Below, one piece after another: positions 11,501 through 20,008 of a stretch of DNA of 64,000 bases. The number at the start of each line of letters is the position of its first letter. Within the stretch, counting starts at the first letter, position 1. Below the pieces are notes generated by a model. The model was given only the letters and a program-made list of their open reading frames with translations, was not told the origin of the DNA and searched no databases. This DNA comes from Protonemura montana (lineage: Eukaryota; Arthropoda; Insecta; Plecoptera; Nemouridae): the NCBI GenBank assembly GCA_947568835.1, contig OX387611.1, positions 5,832,001-5,896,000 on the forward strand, written 5' to 3'. Both the position numbers and the translations under genes were made by a program.

Positions 11501-12282
11501 AGACTGTAGCAATGCAGGGGACAGTCCTTGTGCTGGTATCTTCTCTTACGGGCTAGACTGTAGCAATGCTGGGGACAGTCCTTGTGCTGGTATCTTCTCT
11601 CACGGACTAGACTGTAGCAATGCAGGGGACAGTCCTTGTGCTGGTATCTTCTCTTACGGGCTAGACTGTAGCAATGCTGGGGATAGTCCTTGTGCTGGTA
11701 TCTTCTCTCACGGACTAGACTGTAGCAATGCAGGGGACAGTCCTTGTGCTGGTATCTTCTCTCACGGGCTAGACTGTAGCAATGCAGTAGACAGTCCTTG
11801 TGCTGGTATCTTTTCTCACGGGCTAGACTGTAGCAATGCAGGGGACAGTCCTTGTGCTGGTATCTTCTCTCACGGGCTAGACTGTAGCTATGCAGGGGAC
11901 GGTCCTTGTGCTGGTATCTTTTCTCACGGGCTAAACTGTAGCAATCCTGGGGACAGTCCTTGTGCTGGTATATTTTCTCACGAGCTGCACTCAAGGAAAA
12001 ACACTGCAAAAATGTATAAATCTATATTACTTAACATGTCTGTAATCCGGAAAAAACATTGTATTACTCTTCCTTACCAGTTACCACTACAGATTCCTAA
12101 CTGCTCAAAAATTTTGATTCACATTCCACCAAAGAAAGGAAACACGCACACACTCCTCCCCCCCCCCCCCCCCTTACCAACGCATCAATCGGATCGAGTT
12201 CGCAATCGGGCGGTGTCACGTCGTTGCTAAAACAACGGCCGACGCCTGACGTCGCCGTGTCTGGCCCCTCAGCGGCGTTCAT
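8596..12282 (-). CDS. Candidate two-exon gene, unknown function
   Basis: A first coding exon is proposed at 12282-12178: ATG, 35 codons in GC-rich context, donor GCGTTG/GTAAGG. A terminal exon is proposed at 8757-8596: acceptor GTCTTTGCAG, 53 codons, then TAG. Both splice sites are phase 0, so the join keeps frame and gives 88 residues. The N-terminal part is acidic and ends ELDPIDAL. The C-terminal part is Cys/Arg rich (VCFLCVSASGR) and ends LGEFVGSHF. I do not recognise it. The 3.4-kb intron would contain satellites and the frame at 10980-10657. A TATA box lies upstream at 12510-12517. Further exons may be missing, and the pairing of these two exons is inference. Confidence 0.33.
9029..9205 (+). 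mobile_element. 5S-SINE head, two tandem 5S modules
   Basis: Two adjacent modules, each with GGCGTGTTG-AAACACCGGT, a GAAGTTAAGCAA-like A-box/intermediate region and GGTCAG-TATTGGATGG. These match the internal promoter region of 5S rRNA. The core and tail of the SINE are absent. Confidence 0.8.
9206..10080. other. AT-rich sequence, nothing recognised
   Basis: No exon or repeat family was recognised between the 5S modules and the 70-bp array. Confidence 0.4.
10081..10258 (+). repeat. 70-bp tandem repeat, 2.5 units
   Basis: Units start at 10081, 10151 and 10221 with TCTGTGC-GGACATTCCGTG and include CGCTCCACGCAAAGGAGCGG, a small inverted repeat. Confidence 0.95.
10340..10612 (+). repeat. 129-bp minisatellite, about two units
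   Basis: Same unit as at 41165-41812 (CCATGGTGTGGTTCATACC ... GGGTTCTTGGCACGCTGCAA). This is the shortest of three loci for the family. Confidence 0.9.
10657..10980 (-). CDS. Hypothetical 107-codon frame
   Basis: Starts ATG at 10980 (MPPGNRCRLNRKELF) and ends TAG at 10657. Composition is protein-like: Lys/Arg-rich first two thirds with alternating hydrophobics (ILSKLIIKKQEIGQLVKRV), then an acidic Cys-containing end (VFEHVCGKPGDCVEEKP). It lies outside known repeats and ends 45 bases from the 129-bp array. An in-frame TGA lies just upstream of the ATG and no acceptor fits there, so if real it starts at this ATG. No family was recognised. It could be a single-exon gene or a chance frame. Confidence 0.35.
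   Translation of the reverse strand: MPPGNRCRLNRKELFVKVSNALKSLKSPPREPEILSKLIIKKQEIGQLVKRVNAKQPVSVLPSVTNRNKQLTDGDNKSVFEHVCGKPGDCVEEKPNLSLLIKYLVTL
11190..11990 (+). repeat. 54-bp minisatellite, about 15 units
   Basis: Unit CTTCTCTCACGGGCTAGACT ... AGTCCTTGTGCTGGTAT. Because 54 is a multiple of three, both strands stay open (18-residue repeats on each strand). This explains the 257- and 190-codon frames here without needing a protein. One 53-base unit near 11350 breaks the frame. Confidence 0.95.
12158..12173 (+). repeat. C16 homopolymer
   Basis: Sixteen C in a row. On the minus strand this G tract sits five bases into the intron after the proposed donor at 12178. Confidence 0.95.
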
Positions 12283-12509
12283 TAGCCCGGGCAAGTGTCA
12301 TGTCTCTAGGGCAAATATTATCTCTGCACGTTTGTTTGTTATGAGAGAGAGGGGCGGGGGATGAATCGTCATGGGTGGTCGCTCAGAGACTAATCTTGAC
12401 TGGGATGGAACGACGCTGAGGGAGATCTGACAGGTCGTCAGGAACAGGTCTGCAGACTTGTTGCTTTGCGTCCCACACCTCTATTCTTCTGCTCCAGCTC
12501 GAGCAGCTT

Positions 12510-12517
12510 GATTTTAT
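12510..12517 (-). promoter_or_regulatory. Candidate TATA box
   Basis: Minus-strand TATAAAAT about 230 bases upstream of the ATG at 12282, in a locally GC-rich segment. A second TATAAA-like string lies about 30 bases further upstream. No clear initiator was found. Confidence 0.3.
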
Positions 12518-12569
12518 ACCCTTTGGTACCCAGAGTGTCCAGTTTATAAGCCTGAATTCTCAGAAGCAC

Positions 12570-13530
12570 CGTGCTTACTAGCACCATCATAGCACCAAGC
12601 AGTAACCCCGACCTAGAGTGGTGATTCGTAACCCTGGTATTACTGTCAGTAGCACCGTGCTAACTAGCACCACTATGGCACCAAGCAGTAACCCCGACCT
12701 AGAGTGGTGATTCGTAACCCTGGTATTACTGTCAGTAGCACCGTGCTAGCTAGCACCACCATAGCACCAAGCAGTGACCCCGACCTAGAGCGTTGATTCG
12801 TAACCCTGGTATTACTGTCAGTAGCACCGTGCTAACTAGCACCACCATAGCACCAAGCAGTGACCCCGACCTAGAGCGGTGATTCGTAACCCTGGCATTA
12901 CTGTCAGTAGCACCGTGCTAACTAGCACCACCATAGCACCAAGCGGTGACCCCGACCTAGAGCGTTGATTCGTAACCCTGGTATTACTGTCAGTAGCACC
13001 GTGCTAACTAGCACCAGCATAGTACCAAGCAGTAACCCCGACCTAGAGCAGTGATTCGTAACCCTGGTATTACTGTCAGTAGCACTGTGCTAAATAGCAC
13101 CACCATAGTACCAAGCAGTAACACCGACCTAGAGCGGTGATTCGTAACCCTGGTATTACTGTCAGTAGCACCGTGCTAACTAGCACCACCATAGCACCAA
13201 GCAGTAACCCCGACCTAGAGCGGTGATTCGTAACCCTGGTATTACTGTCAGTAGCACCGTGCTAACTAGCACCACCATAGCACCAAGCAGTAACCCCGAC
13301 CTAGAGCGGTGATTCGTAACCCTGGTATAACTGTCAGTAGCACTGTGCTAAATAGCACCACCATAGTACCAAGCAGTAAACCCGACCTAGATCGGTGATT
13401 CGTAACCCTGGTATTACTGTCAGTGGCACCGTGCTAACTAGCACCACCATAGTACCAAGCAGTGACCCCGACCTAGAGCGGTGATTCGTAACCCTAGTAT
13501 TACTGTCAGTAGCACCGTGATAACTAGCGC
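12570..13530 (+). repeat. 86-bp minisatellite, about 11 units
   Basis: Unit GTAGCACCGTGCTAACTAGC ... GTGATTCGTAACCCTGGTAT, period 86 (for example GTCAGT at 12645 and 12731). The units contain the short inverted pair AGCAC...GTGCTA. A short 5S-SINE-like scrap (AACCAAACCGTTCGGTGA) follows at about 13523. Confidence 0.95.
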
Positions 13531-13539
13531 GGAACCAAA

Positions 13540-14124
13540 CCGTTCGGTGATAATTAATTAGTAACCATTCTAAGAGAAATATAATTTAGTTCACAATTTA
13601 ACACAACTATTTGATATTAACAATGAAATTGATCTGTACTTGATTTTAGTATCATTGAATTTTGTTTCCGTGTTATATTTGAGCAATCTGCCAAGAAGGG
13701 TATTTATCTTTTTAGAACACATTCTTGAAATCTAGCAATATTTGAGTCTGTGAGTACATGGATATCGTGTAAGCAATTCGAGAGATAATTTTCAAGTAAA
13801 CATTTGTTGTACTTCTCCGCTCTTCAGTTTACTAAAACACTATTTCAGTCGAAATTTTCGGTTCACCAATACACTGTCTTGAGACTTAGTAATTAACAAA
13901 TTTCGATGAAAACTTTTCCATACGAAGAAACATAACGACTTGGCATTTTTTCCTACGTTTAAAGTAATTGTGACATTTTCGTCTATTTAAATCCGATGAA
14001 ATTGAAATTGATTAACATTTTTTCCAATTTTTTCTAGCGATGCCAGAAGAATTGTCTTCCACCGATGTCGATTACAACATCTCCATCAAATTCTACAATC
14101 TTTCTTAAGGTAATTAAATAAAAT
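13540..14124. other. AT-rich sequence; possible plus-strand exon
   Basis: Mostly featureless. A plus-strand exon could be drawn at about 14039-14110 (acceptor TTTTTTCTAG, donor CTTAAG/GTAATT). It conflicts with the minus-strand candidate at 14125-14396 only by proximity, and neither is strong. Confidence 0.25.
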
Positions 14125-14396
14125 TCAATTGTATCGCAACCCAAAACCACCCGGAAGGTAAACCACCGCTCCTTCTTGTGTGCCAAAGCAAGAAGCAAGC
14201 AGGAACTTATCTTGTCGGTCTCGACTTTCAAAGAGAAAACGTTCCACAGAAATCGACTGCAACGTCTGACAGACCAACCGAAATTAATGTGTCTAACAAA
14301 ATTCACTCACCTGTAAATATCCAGCCGGTAAATTTTCACTAACAGTGATACTTGTAGCTTTGCTTTGAGGCGACGTTAGAACCATGTTCTTTAGAA
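14125..14396 (-). CDS. Candidate two-exon fragment, unknown
   Basis: Exon 14396-14311 has acceptor TTTATACTTAG, 28 codons ending SITVSENLPAGYLQ, and a strong donor ACAG/GTGAGT. A 54-base intron follows. The next exon, 14256-14125, has acceptor GACGTTGCAG, 43 codons (start SISVERFLFESRD) and stop TGA. The join is phase 0 on both sides. The segment ITVSENLPAGYL resembles the start of a cadherin repeat, but the following exon does not continue that fold, so I give no family. The first exon begins in phase 2, so an upstream exon is needed, and the 129-bp array lies directly upstream. Confidence 0.3.
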
Positions 14397-14423
14397 CTAA
14401 GTATAAATAAATAGAGAAATTAG

Positions 14424-14750
14424 AGCCTTGCCTGGAGGTCGTGGGGTATAAACCACACCATGGCTGTGCTTGCAGCGTGCCAAGAACCCACCCTGTCCCA
14501 TCGCGCCCTGCCTAACATGGATCCTGCCCCCATGTTCCATGTCTCGTGTCCCTGCCTTGCCTGGAGGTCGTGGGGTATGAACCACACCATGGCTGTGCTT
14601 GCAGCGTGCCAAGAATCCACCCTGTCCCATCGCGCCCTGCCTAACGTGGATCCTGCCCCCATGTCCCATGTCTCGTGTCCTAGCCTGGCCTGGAGGTCGT
14701 GGGGTATGAACCATACCATGGCTGTCCTTGCAGCGTGCCAAGAATTCACT
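14424..14750 (-). repeat. 129-bp minisatellite, inverted, about 2.5 units
   Basis: Reverse-complement of the unit at 41165-41812 and 10340-10612. Confidence 0.92.
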
Positions 14751-15568
14751 TTGCTCCAATGTTTCTGCAATCCCAGATTTAAAGTAAAATGTGTGTCGCT
14801 ATTTTTGCTTTGGTTATTGCTCCCATGTGGTAAATCTTTACCAGTTTATCATTGAAATTAAAAAAAATCAGCGTACTTAACATAATTTAAATGCTCAAAA
14901 AAAATTTGAGCATTCAAAACTGTAGAAACAATTTGTGAAATCCGCGCTCTGCCATAGGGTCGTTTTCAGGTAGCTTGAATAGGGTGACAAGTACAGGGGA
15001 AAAAGAGTTGTGTACTGTAATCTATGTTTAATATTTTCAGATAGTTTTTTGTTGGGGTTTGGGGGAAGGGGAGAGATTTGCCACTTCCTGCAAACTAATG
15101 GGTTTTTGGTGGCGAAGCTTCTCCTCCAGAGTTTACCTCCAAAGTTATAAAATAATATATGTGTTCTGTGCAATTAGGTCGTAGAGTTTCTAGTTACGAA
15201 TTGCAAAAGAGAATATGTAGAACTTAGGGATGTGCCCGAAGTTAACTTAACTTAATTACAGATGTGTCTGAAATAATTTTGTGAGCCAGACGTCTGTTCA
15301 AATGAGAGCCGACCCCTTATCGTTGACTGGGATATGTCCTGTCAGATTCCCTGGAGTGGTTGCTTGTCCTGTTTAGTCCGTAAGCTGGATGAACTAGCAC
15401 GTGACTGTCACACAAGGGTAATCGCTGTTCTCTAGGGAAAACAGACATTTGAGTAGGAGGACCTTTTGCGCTGCAGAGAGAAAAACATGTTTTGCGGAAT
15501 AAATTCTGAATGAATGCTTTGGATTCACAGTGTAACAGTAGAATTACAAATTATAATTGATTAATTTT
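14751..15568. other. Unrecognised sequence
   Basis: No supported exon or repeat family. Confidence 0.4.
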
Positions 15569-15960
15569 TGGTATTTAACGACGCACTGTTTTGACATCTG
15601 GCCATGCGGCACTGGTCTAACGGCGTCGGTGAATGAGTAGATGATGATGAGGGTGATGATGAACCTAACCTAGCCTAGAAGGGAGGAGAGGAAACCCGGT
15701 GCCGGCACGTAGCCTACTCCTGTCGAAGAGCACCAAGGGGACCACCGGCTTAACGTCCCTTCCGAAGGACGGTACAACTAGAACAGCAGGATTCCTCCAC
15801 AAATCCATGCTGTTGAGAGGTTGATAAGCAAGGCGAGTGAAGTTGGTGTACTAACTTTCATCCCTCCTACCTCTCTCCCGAACAGAACTGGTCATGTGTA
15901 TGATGGTCACCCATCCAATACCTGACCCAGCGCAGTGTTGCTTAACTTCGGTGATCGGTT
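15569..15960 (-). mobile_element. 5S-SINE, near full length
   Basis: On the minus strand it has the 5S-like head (CGAAGTTAAGCAACACTGCG, GGATGGGTGACC), the core (CCTTCCGAAGG complement, GGTGGTCCCCTTGGTGCTC), the CATCATCAT block and the GCGTCGTTAAATACC tail. One 5S module only. Confidence 0.9.
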
Positions 15961-16192
15961 AAGTACCTACATAAGCTTTTGTTGAATAAAGTTGCCAGAT
16001 GGCTTTAAGTACGGGAGCTCTGAATCCAGAAAACACTATGGATTTTTTCGTTGTTTTATTAAAAACGTTTTTGTCGTAAGGTTATTTTGGTGTCGACTTT
16101 AACCTGGCCCGCGTCATTTTATCGCGCGTAAAAATTGCAACGTTTACTAAACTTTTCTAAAATGAACATAAAAAATACCTTCATGTGGAGTT

Positions 16193-16600
16193 TTAGTGGT
16201 AGATTTAACATTTAGTAGCCATGGAGATGCTGAGGTCATCTGACAGAGCTTCTCAATTCTGCTATCTTATGTTACCACGGGTATATCATGGCCTAGTATA
16301 GGAGGTTCAATGGTAGATTCAATGTTTGGTAGCCATGGAGATGCTGAGATCGCTTGACAGAGCTTCTCAATTCTGCTATCTTATGTAACCACGGGTATAT
16401 CATGGCCTAGCATAGGAGGTTCATTGGTAGATTCAACGTTTGGTAGCCATGGAGATGCTGAGATCACCTGACAGAGCTTTTCAATTCTGCTATCTTATGT
16501 TACCACGGGTATATCATGGCCTAGCATAGGAGGTTCAATGGTAGATTCAACGTTTGGTAGCCATGGAGATGCTGAGATCGCCTAACAAAGCTTCTAAGTT
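16193..16600 (+). repeat. 114-bp tandem repeat, about 3.6 units
   Basis: GTAGCCATGGAGATGCTGAG recurs at 16215, 16329, 16443 and 16557. Confidence 0.95.
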
Positions 16601-17267
16601 CTACCAAGGGTATACGTGTAGCGCGAGCTAGTGGTGAAATATATTACTATTTACCGGCTAAGTCGATAAAGTTGTTGGGAATTACGTTCAGTTTACCACT
16701 GCCAGGTGACGCCACATGCTATAAATTGTCGTTAAAGCGGGCGTTTTTATTTAAAATGTCGGTTAAAAATATTGTATCGTACCTATACGGCTAGTGGTCT
16801 AATAAAATTTGAGACAAAACCGTTGCATAACCTTCGCATCTTCAACCCGTTTACGAAAATAAACAATTTCATTTTAGTAAAAGGACATTGTGCTGTTTAT
16901 GTGCCATATACGTTAGTATATCAAAAGTCATCCAAATGATTTACAACCTAAAGTAATATGCCTTGATGACGCACGAAACATCATCGTTAAACATTTCAGT
17001 ACCAAACACTGTTTAATATCACCCATTCTATACTCAAGACGTGTGATCTTATCACCCACCAGGTAGGTTTTGGAAGTCATAAAAAATCCACAAAAATCCA
17101 TACGAGTTCGTTACTGGGAGTTTAGGTCCTATGTCGCCAATACGCAGCGAGTTTATGACTTACCTACACGCATTCATGTGTGGTTCATGGCTAACTGGTA
17201 GATAATGTTTACTAAAAATTATATTGATCGCATAACTGCAAGTAATAAGCTTTAATCGTTAATTGAT
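16601..17267. other. Unrecognised sequence
   Basis: No exon or repeat was recognised. Confidence 0.4.
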
Positions 17268-17590
17268 TTGTTGTTATTAACGACGCACTGTTTGTACAAA
17301 GGGCTCTGTGGAACGGTAAATGTATGGAGGAAGATGATGAACATTATTTAATATGAAATTGAGTGAAGGAAACCGGGTGACGGTACATTGCCTACTCCTG
17401 TCAAAAAGCACCAAGGCGACCTCCGACCTAACGTACTTTCCGAAGGATGGTTCAACGCGAACAACAGGATTCCTCCACAAATCCACGCTGGCAAGTGGAC
17501 AAGCAAAGCAGATGAAGATGTTGTACCGACCCTTAAACCTCTCTGTCGAACAAAACTGATCATTTGTATGATGGTATCTGTTAGTTCTTG
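17268..17590 (-). mobile_element. Diverged 5S-SINE
   Basis: Tail (AACGACGCACTGTT complement), core with the AGGATTCCTCCACAAATCCA block and AAACTGATCATTTGTATGAT. It is more diverged than other copies and lacks the 5S head. Confidence 0.7.
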
Positions 17591-18398
17591 AATGTAGATT
17601 CAATGGAATACCTTTTTTCTTGTGCATTTCATGAGTATCAAATAATTTTAAATATTTGTTTTACCTTAACTGATCAATTTTTTTGCCACAATTACTAAAA
17701 TGTCAATGTATATATTGAGAAAGAAATTTTAGGAAAACTACCCCTAAGGATGTTGTACCAATACTTTTAGAGACCTCCTAGTTGTAAAGCTTAAATGTTA
17801 GTTTGAGTGATACTTAAACTTTAAGTCATTAAGTTTAAATGATAGAATTTTTACGTGTGGTAGATAAAGGAGTAAACTTTAAAACAACAAAGATTTTGTT
17901 TTGGAAATATTTACTAACTCACTCGAGATCAGGACAACTTAATAGGACAAGTGAATACACTTTTAAAGAAAAAATCACCTGGTTGCCTAAACTAAAAACC
18001 CTACCAACAACCTCCTGAACGTAACTATACATACCTTGAAGGTAGAGCCATAATATCTCTGGAAGGTTTGATATTTTTCCCCGACATTTTCACTCTTATT
18101 GTATCTTAAATACCTGGATCCATTGTTGGCTTAGAGCTGTACAAAGTTAAGATTCAAGATTCCCAGCTTCAAAATCCTTTAGAAAAATAAAAGATCTCAA
18201 AAGACCAGGGACAAACATTTGACGCAAACAAGAAAATAAATTTCAGCAGTCTCGTTTTAATTCAAGAATAACTTATTTATCAGTCACACTCACAACAGTC
18301 TTAAAAATAAAAATAATTTAATTTAAATCGTTAAAAAATATATAAGAGATTCAAAATTAATCCATACATTCTACGTCTCCACTCGTTTTTGATGGCGT
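17591..18398. other. AT-rich sequence, nothing recognised
   Basis: No supported feature. Confidence 0.4.
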
Positions 18399-19082
18399 TT
18401 TCGACTGGCCTGCACCAGGGCGGGTTTGCTCGATGCTCCACTGGGTTTGCACCAGCTCCGAGCGAGAGCGCTCCCACCCGAACACATGATCACGAGCTGT
18501 CAGTGCATTTATTCGTTTTCCAACTGCATTTTCGAAATTTTCGGTGCAAGAAAAATGCACCGGGAGTGACCCAAAAGCGAGCAACTCTGCCAGTCGAACA
18601 CGTGAAAGTTGCACTGGGACAGGGTCACATGACCAGTCGAACACATGGAAGTTGCACTGGGACAGGGTCACATGACCAGTCGAACACATGGAAGTTGCAC
18701 TGGGGCAGAGTCACATGCCCAGTCGAACACGTGAAAGTTGCACTGGGGCAGAGTCACATGCCCAGTCGAACACGTGAATGTTGCACTGGGACAGAGTCAC
18801 ATGCCCAGTCGAACACGTGAAAGTTGTTCTGGGACAGAGTCACATGACCAGCCGAACACGTGAATGTTGCACTGGGACAGAGTCACATGCCCAGTCGAAC
18901 ACGTGAAAGTTGCACTAGGGTAGAGTCACATGCCCAGTCGGACACGTGAAAGTTGCACTGGGACAGAGTCACATGCCCAGTCAAACACGTGATAGTTGCA
19001 CTGGGACAGAGTCACATGCCCAGTCGAACACACAGATCGGCCCCAGTGCAAACGGGGGGTGCACCGGGGCAGCCAGTCGAAT
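18399..19082 (+). mobile_element. DNA element carrying a 43-bp minisatellite, copy 1
   Basis: The left flank segment (TTCGACTGGCCTGCACCAGG ... GAGCGAGAGCGCTCCCACCC ... AAAAATGCACCGGGAGTG) matches copies at 42872 and 60014. About ten 43-bp units follow (CAGTCGAACACGTGAAAGTT ... GGGACAGAGTCACATGCC). The right end reads GCACCGGGGCAGCCAGTCGA. The outermost about 10 bases are inverted (TTCGACTGGC / GCCAGTCGAA). No target-site duplication was found. Confidence 0.75.
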
Positions 19083-19697
19083 ACGCCATCAGTATACAAT
19101 GTTTCTTAGGTCGACCGTCCATTCGACTATTAATATATTAATTAGCATACTTATTATTTATACTGACCGAATTATCTTACTCATTATCTTTTTGTAACTT
19201 AATAGCAGTTAGAACAATTGTAATTCCATCAGACAGCCATTCGATAAGATCATTTCATTGTTGAAAACATTGAATACTGTTTTGTATTGATATTGGTGCA
19301 AAAAAAAAGTAGGTTGTTAACATTTAGGTAAACAACTGATTAATAGTGATGATGGTTATCAGCTGATTTATAATTTGTTCTTTGATTGGCAATGTTTTTT
19401 TTAATAGTTTTGTCAAAAATGAACGTGGCAAACGAAGTTATAAACAAAAATTTTCAGCTTTTCGGAATTTAAAATTGTGAAATATTAACAAATCTTGAAA
19501 AATGTGCGGTAAATCAGGCTGTACACAATAACAGCATTGTTATTGTGTATATTGTGTATGTATTTTTGATTAAAAAAAAAAAAACATTTACGAAGAAGAC
19601 ACATTACGAATAAAAACGTTTCTCACTTTTAGAGTAGCCAATTGATGGAAAATCGATGCAAGAAATAATATTTTCTTTGCTTTATTTATGATAAATC
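19083..19697. other. AT-rich sequence downstream of CNMamide gene
   Basis: Nothing recognised. Confidence 0.4.
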
Positions 19698-19704
19698 AAA
19701 GGTT
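19698..19704 (-). terminator. Candidate polyadenylation signal, CNMamide gene
   Basis: Minus-strand AATAAA about 305 bases after the stop codon at 20009. A second AAATAAA lies about 15 bases further on. Which is used cannot be told from sequence. Confidence 0.4.
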
Positions 19705-20008
19705 TTATTAAATCAAGATTAAGTTTAAATATAAATAATTATAAATTAATTAATTTTTACCATCTTCAAATTCTTTCGGCAAAGAAATGCATTCGATCAG
19801 CTGTATGATAAATATTAAAACCTTAACTGACTTGACAAGAGTTCAAAACTATAAAAGCAACCTCTTTGCAAAGCCTGCGCCGAGGCAAGCTTAACGACGT
19901 CGATTCGTTAAACAAAGCCAGGTTGATCTTTGTGCAAACAAACAGGTGGTTTGTTGGTTGGGGGTGGGAAAGGGGGGGTGGCAAGGGATCAAAGGTTTAG
20001 ACTCCAGA

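Noticed and set aside
11457..12230. 257-codon plus frame and 190-codon minus frame with 18-residue repeats
   Set aside because: They lie on a 54-bp tandem array; both strands are open only because 54 is divisible by three. No signal peptide or conserved flank.
14311..14396. Cadherin gene
   Set aside because: One ENLPAGYL-like motif only; the next in-phase exon does not continue a cadherin repeat, so the family name was withheld.
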